Assembly: GCA_014860745.1 (NCBI GenBank)
Contig: JACZJC010000069.1
Coordinates: 1-64,000 of the forward strand
Source of the DNA: Anaerolineales bacterium
Lineage (GTDB): Bacteria; Chloroflexota; Anaerolineae; Anaerolineales; Villigracilaceae
DNA: 64,000 bases
Direction of reading: 5' to 3'
Below the pieces are notes generated by a model. That model ran no database searches. It had not been told where the DNA came from and worked only from the letters and a program-made list of their open reading frames with translations. A program made the position numbers and the translations under genes. Shown one piece after another: positions 33,320-41,897 of the stretch; positions within the stretch are counted from its first letter, which is position 1, and every line of letters starts with the position of its first letter.

Positions 33320-34069
33320 TTACGGTTTTGTAACGATCAAGTTGTCGAAATGGATTTCGGCAATTGGTTCAGCGACTTCGAAGGAGGTTGCCGCGAAGGC
33401 TACCGCGCCAGAAGTTGCCCCATTGGCAATCGTACTTGCAGATCCAAGAAGTTGTCCATTTACTTCCAGTTTCAATTCGGTCCCATTGCAGGTGGCACGG
33501 ACTTTGTTAAGCTGGTTGCCTTGTTTCACTGCATCCGAGTAGGACCAATCCACCAGCGGACTCATCGAACTGGCCGTCACACTGCGGATGGTGTAAAACC
33601 CATCTCCGCTGATTGCCAGCATATAACCGTCCACCGAGGCGTCTGGCCGTTGCGACAGGCGGCAGATCACCCCGAACCCGGCATTGTTATTTGAGGGTCC
33701 GCTGATCAGGATCACATCGAAGTCGATTACTACGTTGTCAAATTGGGATGTGGATCGACCCCAGCGCCAGCGCTCAAGGGTCAATGAACGCACCACATAA
33801 ACTCCATCCCTTGTTTCAACAGTGCCGATATTATCCGATGCCGATTCGAATTCAATGCTTTGAACATCGAATTCATCGATAAGTAAAATATTGGATGTTG
33901 TTGGTATTGTGGTGGGGATTTCTGTAATTGTGGGAATGGAAGATTGATCTGTTAGAGATTCAATCGGTGTTTCGGTTGATGAAGGCTGGCTCGAAACGCT
34001 GTTGGTACATCCTGTTAAGATGAATACAGAGGCAATTATGCATATAAGAAGGCAGCTTCTGGTAACTAT
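33320..34069 (-). CDS. Lipoprotein with concanavalin/LamG-like domain, apparent ATA start codon
   Basis: 249 residues if translation begins at ATA (34069). AGGAG stands five bases before it, the next residues form a signal peptide with lipobox FILTGC, and two in-frame TAG stops lie just upstream, with no ATG, GTG or TTG between. The first in-frame ATG-like start downstream would lose the lipobox. After a Ser/Thr/Pro linker, the C-terminal 180 residues form a beta-sandwich like the kinase's outer domain at 9421-11016 (NNNAGFGVICR...DGYMLAISGDG...AVAFAATSFE). Surface-located; likely carbohydrate binding. Confidence 0.75.
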   Translation of the reverse strand: MVTRSCLLICIIASVFILTGCTNSVSSQPSSTETPIESLTDQSSIPTITEIPTTIPTTSNILLIDEFDVQSIEFESASDNIGTVETRDGVYVVRSLTLERWRWGRSTSQFDNVVIDFDVILISGPSNNNAGFGVICRLSQRPDASVDGYMLAISGDGFYTIRSVTASSMSPLVDWSYSDAVKQGNQLNKVRATCNGTELKLEVNGQLLGSASTIANGATSGAVAFAATSFEVAEPIAEIHFDNLIVTKP

Positions 34070-34112
34070 CTTGGCTCCTTTTTCAAATTTGGTTGCCTAC
34101 TATTTAGTTGCT

Positions 34113-34283
34113 TTATTTCTTTCTCGGTCTCATCCAACGCCCGCCCAGAAAGAGTGAGATCAGCACAAATGCGATCGCTGCCCAGCTGAAGACAACATTA
34201 TCGGTAGAAACTCCAATTATCAGAAATACCATTCCCAAAATCAGGAACACTGTCGATGTTTTTCGTTTGTTTTGATTATTCAT
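34113..34283 (-). CDS. Small two-helix membrane protein
   Basis: 56 residues: basic start (MNNQNKRKT), two hydrophobic helices (11-25 and 33-46) and a basic tail (RWMRPRKK). The ATG overlaps the stop of the upstream hydrolase gene (ATGA), so translation is coupled. Function unknown. Confidence 0.6.
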   Translation of the reverse strand: MNNQNKRKTSTVFLILGMVFLIIGVSTDNVVFSWAAIAFVLISLFLGGRWMRPRKK

Positions 34284-35668
34284 TTCCGTATTTTCACTTC
34301 CTGAAACGCTGAGAAGTCTCCGTCAAACAGGGCGGAAGGTTTATTATTTAATTCCATCTCGAAGAATTCGAGCAGATATGAATCTACGATCGTTGTGACG
34401 AGCTCCCCGCTCAACGGACCTTTCAAACCAAGCTGGGGAGCGATGGGTGAAAGCAAGGGCAGGTCGCTGAAATCGTAATGCTTTGTGCCTTCGATGAAGA
34501 TGGCGCCTTTGCTGTTTGAAACCTCGGGATAAAACTGGTTAAAGAGCTGGTTGTTTTTGCTTTCAGCGAGGCTTGCCCAGCTTTGGCTGAACATAAAAAA
34601 TGACGGCTGCGGAATGCCGCTTTCGATAACCTCCGCAGAGACAGGGCGCATGAACGGATCCATGCCGAGCACAGCCTTGCAGCGCGGATCTGTGCCGCAG
34701 AATTGGATGGCCGCACCTCCGCCTGTGGAATGACCATACACTCCGACGCGCTCGAGATCCAATTTTTGGAAGAAAGGATTCTCCGCTTCCTTATCCCAAT
34801 CTGACAATTGGTCGAGCACGAAGGACATATCCCCCGCCCATTGATCTACCAGCTTGCGGGCTACCACCTCATAATTGGGGTCGTTCGCATCTTCGGGCAG
34901 GGCGTTTGGGTTGTTGGGGGCAATTGTTCCGTTTGGGAAAACTGTTAGAACGGCGCCATATGTATGCTGAATGCCGACCACCACATAGCCATGACTGGCC
35001 ATTTCCAGCGCCTGGCCTGCATTTTGCGCGTTGAATCCATTCCAGCCATGTGAAAACAATATTACCGGAAATCCGCCTTGCGGGCTTACAGCAGGTTGTG
35101 CATTTGTATATGCCGGTATATTTACAAGGGCAAGATGGTCGAGGAAAAAAGAGGGCAGGTTGATGTAAGTGGCGATGGCGGGTGCATATATTTCCGCGTT
35201 TGCCATCCAGGGAGCCCGCTCGTCCGTCGGTTTTATTTCAGCGGGATACCAGGCTTGAATCATGAATCGGCGCGATTCATCTTTACCGGAATACAACTCT
35301 CTGCGTGAGGTATCGTTCAGTTCGTAAATGGACGTGCCCACCTGAAATGGTCCGCCCGGTGTGGGGATTTTCGGAATAGGCAGAAGGATGGGAAGTGCCG
35401 TTGAAAGGGCTACCAGGATCAAGGTCAAGTAAGAGGCGAGGGATTTCCAATCCGTTGCAGATGTAATCTTTGTTAAACTGCTGATTGCGAGCAAGGGGGC
35501 AAGCATGTAGAGCGGAATCATCTGCCAGCGATACCCCTCCACTATAAAATGTATCAGGGTCGCAACCAATGCAAACGCCGGCAGCAGCCGTACCAACATC
35601 GGGCGCGGATGAGGCCATGCCAAATAGCCTGTCAGCAGGACTGGAATCAGAGCTTCAAAGAGACGCAT
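34280..35668 (-). CDS. Membrane-anchored alpha/beta hydrolase (PAF-acetylhydrolase-like)
   Basis: 462 residues. The first 120 hold about four membrane helices; the rest is an alpha/beta hydrolase. The nucleophile elbow is GHSTGGGAAI, with Asp in LGMDPFMRP and His in GTKHYDFSDL, the triad order of plasma PAF acetylhydrolase relatives. SHGWNGFNAQ near the start of the domain is the oxyanion region. Likely removes short acyl groups from lipids at the outer face. Confidence 0.85.
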   Translation of the reverse strand: MRLFEALIPVLLTGYLAWPHPRPMLVRLLPAFALVATLIHFIVEGYRWQMIPLYMLAPLLAISSLTKITSATDWKSLASYLTLILVALSTALPILLPIPKIPTPGGPFQVGTSIYELNDTSRRELYSGKDESRRFMIQAWYPAEIKPTDERAPWMANAEIYAPAIATYINLPSFFLDHLALVNIPAYTNAQPAVSPQGGFPVILFSHGWNGFNAQNAGQALEMASHGYVVVGIQHTYGAVLTVFPNGTIAPNNPNALPEDANDPNYEVVARKLVDQWAGDMSFVLDQLSDWDKEAENPFFQKLDLERVGVYGHSTGGGAAIQFCGTDPRCKAVLGMDPFMRPVSAEVIESGIPQPSFFMFSQSWASLAESKNNQLFNQFYPEVSNSKGAIFIEGTKHYDFSDLPLLSPIAPQLGLKGPLSGELVTTIVDSYLLEFFEMELNNKPSALFDGDFSAFQEVKIRK

Positions 35669-35683
35669 AAATTTTGTGCTGGA

Positions 35684-36325
35684 CTAATGGATTGCCACAC
35701 CCATCACCGCCACAAAATGAGCACAAGCGGCGAGCAGGACGAAGATGTGCCAGACTTCGTGGAAACCGAACACTCCGGGTTTGAAGTTGAATATTTTTGT
35801 GGCATATACCACAGCGCCGAGGGTATAAACCACACCGCCTGCGATCAACCAAATGAACACCCAGGTGGGCAGGGCGGCCAGCATTTGCCCGGCAGCGATA
35901 ACGCTGATCCAGCCCATTAGCACATAGATGCCCGCATTCAACCAGCGGGGCGCACCGATATAATAAATTTTTACCACGATGCCGATCACTGCCAGCGACC
36001 AGATGATGGTTAACATGCCCCATTTCCAAAACCCGCTGAAGGCGTTGACGCAAAACGGAGTATAGGTTCCCGCGATTAAAACGAAGATGGCGGCATGGTC
36101 TACTTTACGAAAAATTTCCAACACTTTATCTTTCACGCGCACCATGTGATAAGTGGCGCTCGCGGAAAATAAAAAGATCAGGCTCAGGCCGTAAACGGCC
36201 AGCGAAATGACTTTGGCCGGCGTGCCCCAGCCGACGATCAAAAGGGCGATCAATCCCGCAAGACCAAGAATGGCGCCAGCCCAATGGGTAAGGCTGTTAA
36301 CGGGTTCGCGTAATTTTTTTAGCAT
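35684..36325 (-). CDS. Hemolysin III/PAQR-family membrane protein
   Basis: 213 residues, seven hydrophobic helices. Conserved residues of the family are present: SATYHMV, KVDHAAIFVLIAGTYTPF and FHEVWHIFVLLAACAHF, which form a zinc-dependent hydrolase-like site in PAQR proteins. AAAGGAA precedes the ATG. Bacterial members influence membrane lipid composition; true haemolysis is doubtful. Confidence 0.92.
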   Translation of the reverse strand: MLKKLREPVNSLTHWAGAILGLAGLIALLIVGWGTPAKVISLAVYGLSLIFLFSASATYHMVRVKDKVLEIFRKVDHAAIFVLIAGTYTPFCVNAFSGFWKWGMLTIIWSLAVIGIVVKIYYIGAPRWLNAGIYVLMGWISVIAAGQMLAALPTWVFIWLIAGGVVYTLGAVVYATKIFNFKPGVFGFHEVWHIFVLLAACAHFVAVMGVAIH

Positions 36326-36337
36326 TTGAATTTCCTT

Positions 36338-36961
36338 TCAATTCTTCGCCGCAATGACAATTAACAATTTGCTCGATTTTACTTCAACTGTTTCAACTAT
36401 AACTCTAAAATCTGCTTCCAGAAATGGTTGTTGCAGTCTCGTCTTAAGGGACTCTGTGAGTTCGGATGGAATCTCGCCTGTGACTTTATACAGCCATCTG
36501 AGGAATCCGCTGGCCGGGAACGCCACAGGCAGGACGATAAGCCTGCCGCTGTCCGAAAGGCACCGCTTTACCTCAGAGAGCGTTTGTTCCTGGAAGATGT
36601 AGGAGGTTGGAAATGTTGAGATGATGGTGTCGAAGGATTTTTCCGAAAACGGTAATTGCTCTGCCAGGGCGCGCGCAAGTTTTCGAGAGTTGCCAAGTCG
36701 GCGTTTGGCAACTCCACCCATTTGCGGGGACTCGTCTATCGCAACCGGGGACAGCCCCCGGTCGTGTAAGAGGCGCTGCAAATGTCCGGGACCATGGCCC
36801 AGTTCGAGGATGCGAGTCCCTTCGATAAAAGGGAGAATGCTAAAAACCCAGTCCTTCCAATTGCCGAACGAGACGACTGCAGCGACGAGGTCGTAGGTGA
36901 AAGCAAATGGATGGTAGAGCAGGTGGAAGAAGAAGCGCATGAAGCGCTGGACTAGTTTCAT
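36338..36961 (-). CDS. Class I SAM-dependent methyltransferase
   Basis: 207 residues from the ATG at 36961. Motif I ILELGHGPGHLQRLL binds S-adenosylmethionine; VAIDESPQM and FDTIISTFPTSY are motifs II and IV. A hydrophobic N-terminal stretch (FFFHLLYHPFAFTYDLVAAVV) may bind the membrane. No ribosome site is visible: the T tract of a terminator runs straight into the ATG. An upstream GTG at 37084 would read through the YtxH gene in another frame and was rejected. Confidence 0.8.
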   Translation of the reverse strand: MKLVQRFMRFFFHLLYHPFAFTYDLVAAVVSFGNWKDWVFSILPFIEGTRILELGHGPGHLQRLLHDRGLSPVAIDESPQMGGVAKRRLGNSRKLARALAEQLPFSEKSFDTIISTFPTSYIFQEQTLSEVKRCLSDSGRLIVLPVAFPASGFLRWLYKVTGEIPSELTESLKTRLQQPFLEADFRVIVETVEVKSSKLLIVIAAKN

Positions 36962-36991
36962 AAAAAAAGGGTTTGACTGTGCGTCAAACCC
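36962..36991 (-). terminator. Intrinsic terminator after the YtxH gene, abutting the next start codon
   Basis: GGGTTTGAC and GTCAAACCC form a 9-bp stem with a 5-base loop; seven T on the minus strand end exactly at the ATG of the methyltransferase gene. Confidence 0.8.
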
Positions 36992-37010
36992 TATCCATAT
37001 GTCTCTTGCG

Positions 37011-37358
37011 TTATGCGGGGGTGGCTTCTCCGCCGTCCTTCTTGGTCTTGCGCACGGCGTCAATCGCGCTCTTGCCGCGTTCACGGACTTCGCGGGCGAG
37101 CTCTTCGGCTCGGTGGCGGGCTTCCTTCGTAAGTTCCTCGGCGCGGGTACGCGCCTCCGAGGCAGCAGCTTCTGCTCGGGCGAGCATTTCTTCCGCAGAT
37201 TGCGATGCGCGATCGCGCAATTCGATCGATTTATCCTTGATCAATGCTCGGGTCTCCTCGCCCGATTGGGGGGCAAAGAGCAGGGCAACAACGGCACCGG
37301 TAAGGCCGCCGACGACAAATCCTACGAGAAAGGCTCCAAATTCATCACGGTCAGACAT
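37011..37358 (-). CDS. YtxH-domain stress-type protein
   Basis: 115 residues. The N-terminal helix GAFLVGFVVGGLTGAVVALLFAPQSGEETR is the YtxH signature, followed by a long Ala/Glu/Arg-rich coiled coil with repeated EEL and REL heptads. Such small envelope proteins are common in Gram-positive and Chloroflexota genomes. AAAGGAG precedes the ATG. Function unknown. Confidence 0.85.
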   Translation of the reverse strand: MSDRDEFGAFLVGFVVGGLTGAVVALLFAPQSGEETRALIKDKSIELRDRASQSAEEMLARAEAAASEARTRAEELTKEARHRAEELAREVRERGKSAIDAVRKTKKDGGEATPA

Positions 37359-37422
37359 GGTATTTCTCCTTTTTGTTTTAGTTGGGAGACCCAGAAGATA
37401 CCAGGATCATCGGGGTCTTTAT

Positions 37423-37887
37423 TTATTTTGGCTTTACTCCCAGCAATTCTAACATACGCTTTAATCCGGCCAAATACCCGTTGAGTTTGATGACGGGTTC
37501 CACTACATTTTCGCCGAGGAATTCAGCGGTGCCGCGCAGGGTGTTAACCGTCTCGCTTGTGGCGTGGAGGATGGGGCGTACTTCGTTTTGCAGGAGGTTG
37601 ATGAGGCTGGCCAACTGAACGATTAGCACGATCAATGCGACCCCAATGACGAGCGACTCAAGGGCAACCACGATGATGAATACGTCGCGGATCTTATCTG
37701 TTGGGGCGCTGGGCTGCATCAAGAAGTAGATGGCCACACCCAGGAGGGCAACGATCAAGATGATTCCGGCAATCACGCTCGTGACGAGCGTTTTCTGGCG
37801 GCGTTCTTGTTCATGCAACTCGGCTTTTTGTTCGGGCGTAAGCTGCTGGGAAGGCTGGGTTTGTTGTTCTGGTTGGGGGAGTGCCAT
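37423..37887 (-). CDS. Small membrane protein of unknown function
   Basis: 154 residues: a Gln-rich N-terminus, two membrane helices (34-56 and 70-97) and a helical tail (NEVRPILHATSETVNTLRGTAEFLGENVVEPV) that resembles the tail of DUF948-type proteins. It precedes the YtxH gene, a pairing seen for DUF948 and YtxH in other genomes. The mRNA is probably leaderless. Confidence 0.75.
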   Translation of the reverse strand: MALPQPEQQTQPSQQLTPEQKAELHEQERRQKTLVTSVIAGIILIVALLGVAIYFLMQPSAPTDKIRDVFIIVVALESLVIGVALIVLIVQLASLINLLQNEVRPILHATSETVNTLRGTAEFLGENVVEPVIKLNGYLAGLKRMLELLGVKPK

Positions 37888-37893
37888 ATTTGA

Positions 37894-37899
37894 ATTATA
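37894..37899 (-). promoter_or_regulatory. Extended -10 box for a leaderless transcript
   Basis: TGC-TATAAT on the minus strand ends six bases before the ATG at 37887. A TG dinucleotide at the extended -10 position compensates for the weak -35. Confidence 0.55.
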
Positions 37900-37955
37900 G
37901 CATTTTTTGATTTAAAAACCACTTGGGTTGGTGAAATTCGATTTATGTCATGGAA

Positions 37956-37979
37956 ATGCCGCGGTTAAACCTGCGGCAT
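37956..37979. terminator. Hairpin after the lipoprotein gene, weak terminator
   Basis: ATGCCGC and GCGGCAT enclose a loop that itself contains GGTT and AACC. On the minus strand only TTT follows, so termination would be partial. Confidence 0.35.
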
Positions 37980-38013
37980 ATTGGAAGGGCTATTTTATGG
38001 ATACAAGTCAATT

Positions 38014-38685
38014 TCAGGGTGTAATGGGTTTGATTTCGCCCAGGTCGGAGGGGGCGCCGCCAAAGAGGCTGATATCCCTGCAGGATTGCCTGTCGAGCCG
38101 GTGTAGAATGATCTCATTCGATGTGATGTCTACTTGAATGATCGTATCCACTTTATATTGCGAGTCTACAGTTAATTTTAGGTTAACCTGTCTCTGCGCG
38201 GGGAGGTTAAGGACGCAAACCTTCTTATCCGGGTGCTCACGGTCTTCGTCTATGGCACGGAGCAGGGCGCAGGTGTTGGGCAGGTCGATGGTGCCCGTGT
38301 TTTTTACGGTTACATAGGCGTTGGTCACTTCCCCCATGCCGTGGGTTATGTCAAAGCTTGTGTTGCATCCAAGGATTACCAATGCAACGGATTGTACTGG
38401 TGCTGAGGTAAATGTCTCTGTTGGCAGGGCGGGAGTAATCGTAGGTGTTGGGGTTGATGTAGCTGTATTAACAGGAGTTACGGGCGAAATGACCGTGACG
38501 TTGGAGAAGGGCGTGTCGGTGCTTACAAAGATCGGAGGCGGGATGATGAAAGGGGTGGCTGTAACAATGCCGGGTGTTTGGGTTGGGTTTGCCGTCCAGA
38601 CCGGGAAAGGTTGAGGAGCCACGCCCCAGATGTCACAGGAGGCAAGCAGCGATGCGAGGAATAGAAAAAAGATTAACCTCTTCAT
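38014..38685 (-). CDS. Lipoprotein with Thr/Pro-rich linker
   Basis: 223 residues. Signal peptide with lipobox SLLASC, then about 80 residues rich in Thr and Pro (TATSTPTPTITP), then a 110-residue beta domain with Cys residues (VILGCNTSFDITHGM...LPNTCALLRA...KKVCVLNLP). I do not recognise the domain; it may be a FxLYD/CARDB-like Ig fold. ATG at 38685 follows GGAAAA and a -10 box. Confidence 0.75.
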   Translation of the reverse strand: MKRLIFFLFLASLLASCDIWGVAPQPFPVWTANPTQTPGIVTATPFIIPPPIFVSTDTPFSNVTVISPVTPVNTATSTPTPTITPALPTETFTSAPVQSVALVILGCNTSFDITHGMGEVTNAYVTVKNTGTIDLPNTCALLRAIDEDREHPDKKVCVLNLPAQRQVNLKLTVDSQYKVDTIIQVDITSNEIILHRLDRQSCRDISLFGGAPSDLGEIKPITP

Positions 38686-38691
38686 TTTTCC

Positions 38692-38697
38692 ATTATA
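38692..38697 (-). promoter_or_regulatory. -10 box for a leaderless transcript
   Basis: TATAAT on the minus strand is followed by GGAAAA and then the ATG at 38685, so the mRNA would start at or beside the start codon. The same GGAAAA-ATG arrangement is seen at 44758-44772. Confidence 0.5.
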
Positions 38698-38745
38698 CAC
38701 CTATGAATTGAGAGGTAAAGAAATGCGGGGTGGGCTCCTCTGTGA

Positions 38746-39039
38746 TTATTGTGATCCTGTTAATTTGGAAGAGTTGGCCTTGCCAGCGGCAATTTTCAGC
38801 TCTTCCCAGCTTGGCTCCACAAGAATAGTTCCCCCGGGAAAGATAATGGTGGGCACGCTTCTGTATCCATTATTTATCGCTATCACAAAATCAGTCGCCT
38901 CCGGGTTGTTTTCCAGACCAACCTTTAGGTAATCGATCCGTTCTGCTTCGAAGAATGCCTTTGCCCGCAGGCAGTCCGGGCAGGATTCAGTTGTGTACAT
39001 TACGATCTGCGACGGGGTTTTGTTGCATAGGTCGCTCAA
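38746..39039 (-). CDS. Glutaredoxin/thioredoxin-fold protein
   Basis: 97 residues. CPDC near residue 20 is the redox site; the fold continues with FFEAERIDYLKVGLENNPEA and a cis-Pro loop SVPTIIFPGG. It is a monothiol or dithiol glutaredoxin-type reductase (NrdH/MRX1-like). The start is TTG at 39039, seven bases after TAGGAG; no other good start exists. Confidence 0.88.
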   Translation of the reverse strand: MSDLCNKTPSQIVMYTTESCPDCLRAKAFFEAERIDYLKVGLENNPEATDFVIAINNGYRSVPTIIFPGGTILVEPSWEELKIAAGKANSSKLTGSQ

Positions 39040-39491
39040 GGGGATCTCCTAAATTAAGGGTTGGGCGGGAATTGAAGTGCATTGCCAGAGGTCAGATGGA
39101 TTTCCCAAACGGGTTCTTACATTTTGTCATTATTCTCTTTTTTGCAGGGATTGGCGTCGAGCCCGGTTTTTTGAGCCCAAAATGAAATAAATCGGATGAA
39201 TTATTGTTTTCATGTTAAAATTGTATCTTGATTCATAACTTTCCTCAGTTGGTTGAATACTCATTTGCGTCGCCCTAAGGCTACTTAAGGCTTGTTGAAG
39301 AAAAAACCCGCAAGTTGTGTAAGTTTATTACACCTATCCGCCTTCACATTTATTACCAGAGTCGATACCCGAACAAATTGAAATGAATATTCTGAAATTT
39401 CTCAATCTGAATGAATCAGCTATTTGGCTAATTCCCCCTACGTGGGTACCAGTCAACATATTCGGTTGCAATTTTGCAGGTTGTGCTCTTT
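39040..39491. other. Intergenic region before the polysaccharide locus
   Basis: About 450 bases between the divergent glutaredoxin-like gene and the first gene of the polysaccharide locus. I find no convincing gene, terminator or known riboswitch. It must hold promoters for both directions; none is close to consensus. Confidence 0.4.
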
Positions 39492-40364
39492 ATGAGTGAA
39501 TTAAAAATTTCAATAACGATTTTGGTCTCATATGTAACCCTTGTGCTTGGGATTGCCAATGTTGACACATTTCAGTCAAGCGTCATTGACTTCAGCCCGG
39601 CATTCTTTGTCCTTGTTGCGATAATCGTATTTTCGGAACTTATGATTACCGGTAATTTGATCCGTCAGGGTGTTAAAATTTCCTACTACACTGTTATCCT
39701 TTTCTGGATGATCGTCTATATTCTGGCGTGGGCGTTTTACTTTGGTAACGATCGGCCTATTCAGGTTCAGGTGATACAACTGTTGTTGGTGGCGATCTCG
39801 GCTGGGCTTGCATACGATGTAGGCAAGAGGATCGGGCAGATGGACAGAACGCTTGAAGGATTGTCCTCGAGCGCGTATCCAAACCGGGCACGCGATATAA
39901 AAGATGCCCGTGATTTGATCGCTGCCGAGATTGCCCGCAGCAGACGCTACCACCACCCCCTCTCAATTTTGACATTCCGTTTGAACAGACAAAGGAACAG
40001 GAGAACCTGGAAGGGACACGAACCGCTTGAAATTGACATGTTGGAAAGATTTACAATTGCCAAAATCAGCCAGATTTTAAGCGATCTTGCTAGGAACACG
40101 GATATCGTTCTTCGCGACAAGGATGGGCAGTTTGTTCTCTTATGTCCGGAAACCGACACCAACAATGCTACCAACCTTGCGGAACGAATTTCCGCAGCGG
40201 TGGATGAGAGTCTCAATACAGAAATTAATTGGGGAAGCGCGGCGTTTCCTGATGAGGCTCTGACATTTGATGATTTGTTGCAAACTGCACGCAGGCGGCT
40301 TTCCAGCCACACAAATGACAAAATCGTGATCGAAAACCTGGGCACAAAAGAAAACAATGACTAG
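39492..40364 (+). CDS. Membrane protein with degenerate GGDEF domain
   Basis: 290 residues. Four hydrophobic helices (about 5-115) are followed by a GGDEF-like domain (140-285): IAAEIARSRRYHHPLSILTFRLN, then RNTDIVLRDKDGQFVLLCPETD, where KDGQF stands in place of GGDEF, and a C-terminal WGSAAFPDEALTFDDLLQTARRRL. The catalytic signature is lost, so it should not make c-di-GMP but may bind nucleotide or protein. It overlaps the priming transferase gene by eight bases, so it is tied to polysaccharide synthesis. Confidence 0.8.
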   Translation: MSELKISITILVSYVTLVLGIANVDTFQSSVIDFSPAFFVLVAIIVFSELMITGNLIRQGVKISYYTVILFWMIVYILAWAFYFGNDRPIQVQVIQLLLVAISAGLAYDVGKRIGQMDRTLEGLSSSAYPNRARDIKDARDLIAAEIARSRRYHHPLSILTFRLNRQRNRRTWKGHEPLEIDMLERFTIAKISQILSDLARNTDIVLRDKDGQFVLLCPETDTNNATNLAERISAAVDESLNTEINWGSAAFPDEALTFDDLLQTARRRLSSHTNDKIVIENLGTKENND

Positions 40365-41049
40365 TCTCCCCGTATCCCACCCCCCTCGATTTGTTGAAGA
40401 TGAGTGGATTAGGAAATTTGACCCAGCGAAACGATTGATCACAGGAAGTGCGTATTTGTTTGTCAAGCGTCTGTTTGACATAACGCTTGTGATTTTTTCA
40501 TCCCCGGCCTGGGTGCCTCTGATGTTAATAATCGCAATGGTTATTCGATTCACCTCCCCTGGCGCGCCTGCGTTGTTCACCCAATTACGCACAGGGAGGG
40601 GCGGAAAGCGCTTTCGCATGTTTAAATTTAGATCAATGCTTCCAAATGCAGAGGAATTAAAGATTAAGTATACGCACTTGAATGAGTTGCAGTGGCCGGA
40701 TTTTAAGATTACCAACGATCCGCGCGTCACAAAGATCGGAAGATTTTTACGCAAAACAAGTCTTGACGAAATCCCCCAATTATTTAATGTTTTCAAGGGT
40801 GAAATGAGTTTGGTTGGCCCACGTCCAACATCTTTTGGGTCAGAAACCTATAAACTGTGGCATACCGAACGTTTGGATGTTACACCCGGCTTAACAGGAT
40901 TGTGGCAGATTATTGGACGGGCGCAGCTCGAGTTCGATGATCGATTACGCCTCGATATTATGTATATTGAGCGGGCCGGTTTGTGGTTTGATATTTGCAT
41001 CTTATACAGGACAATGACCGCGGTTTTCAAGCAACGTGGCGCTCACTAA
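40357..41049 (+). CDS. Priming sugar transferase (undecaprenyl-phosphate sugar-1-phosphate transferase)
   Basis: 230 residues with one membrane helix near 40-65 and the catalytic domain of the WcaJ/PglC type: KRLFDITLVIFSSP, FKFRSM, KTSLDEIPQLFNVFKGEMSLVGPRP and GLTGLWQIIGRAQLEFD. It transfers a sugar phosphate to the lipid carrier and begins the repeat unit. The N-terminal CoA-binding-like domain of long WbaP proteins is missing. Confidence 0.95.
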   Translation: MTSLPVSHPPRFVEDEWIRKFDPAKRLITGSAYLFVKRLFDITLVIFSSPAWVPLMLIIAMVIRFTSPGAPALFTQLRTGRGGKRFRMFKFRSMLPNAEELKIKYTHLNELQWPDFKITNDPRVTKIGRFLRKTSLDEIPQLFNVFKGEMSLVGPRPTSFGSETYKLWHTERLDVTPGLTGLWQIIGRAQLEFDDRLRLDIMYIERAGLWFDICILYRTMTAVFKQRGAH

Positions 41050-41094
41050 AACCTGTTTGTTCAATTTTTGATTTTATTCGGACGAGGCACATAA

Positions 41095-41826
41095 ATGTTT
41101 AATACAAAACTATTTTCGAAGCCGGGGTTTTACATCGCTCTGGGTGTTTATTTCCTTATTGGGTATTTGACCCTCTTTTTCGGGGAGCGGGCAGCGGAGT
41201 TGCTCTTCGATGAAGACCATTATTTCGAGAATGTTGGGGCGATTTCCTTATTTATTGCATCAAGTGTATCCTTTTACACTTTTTTTCTTCTGCGGAAGGT
41301 ACACAGGAAACAAAAGGTTTTTTGGGGAAAACAGCTTGTGTATTTGAGCTTGGCCTTGCTTTACTTTTTTGGTGGGGGTGAAGAAATAAGTTGGGGGCAG
41401 AGAATTTTTGGGATTAGCACGCCGACAAATCTGGTGGAGGAAAATGTCCAGGGTGAGCTTAATGTCCACAATCTTGCGGTTTTTGAAAACAGCACCTTAC
41501 TTAAAGCCGACAACATTTTTTCAATATTCTGGTTAGGTTTTGCAGTATTAGTACCGTTTGGCAGTCTTTTGTTTGATCGGTTTCGAAGAGTTGTATCAAC
41601 TTGGATGCCTGTCGTTCACTGGGGGATTGGGGTGTTGTTCCTTGGTAACTATATTTTGGCTGACTTGGCAAAGAGAATCTTCATCTCAAGCTACACCTCG
41701 AAACTTGTCCCATTCGTTCAGGCTGTTCAGGAAATCAAGGAAAGTAACTATGAATTTTTGTTTATTTTCCTGGCCCTTTTTGTTTATTGGGATTTTTCTG
41801 AAAAGAACAGCGATCTCAAATCATAA
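41095..41826 (+). CDS. Polytopic membrane protein with EEISWGQ motif
   Basis: 243 residues, six hydrophobic segments. A conserved-looking loop after helix 3 reads GGGEEISWGQRIFGISTP then NVQGELNVHNLAV; the charged EE and His/Asn residues within membrane segments suggest a catalytic or binding site. The family is found in polysaccharide loci but has no assigned function as far as I know. GAGG precedes the ATG. Confidence 0.7.
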   Translation: MFNTKLFSKPGFYIALGVYFLIGYLTLFFGERAAELLFDEDHYFENVGAISLFIASSVSFYTFFLLRKVHRKQKVFWGKQLVYLSLALLYFFGGGEEISWGQRIFGISTPTNLVEENVQGELNVHNLAVFENSTLLKADNIFSIFWLGFAVLVPFGSLLFDRFRRVVSTWMPVVHWGIGVLFLGNYILADLAKRIFISSYTSKLVPFVQAVQEIKESNYEFLFIFLALFVYWDFSEKNSDLKS

Positions 41827-41897
41827 ACAAATAGTTTGCCAGACTGAATAAAGGATATGCTGCAAAGATAACCCATCTTTCTATCAGGAGCCCGCTC

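Noticed and set aside
36962-37084. Longer start for the methyltransferase
   Set aside because: It would translate through the terminator and through the YtxH gene in another frame.
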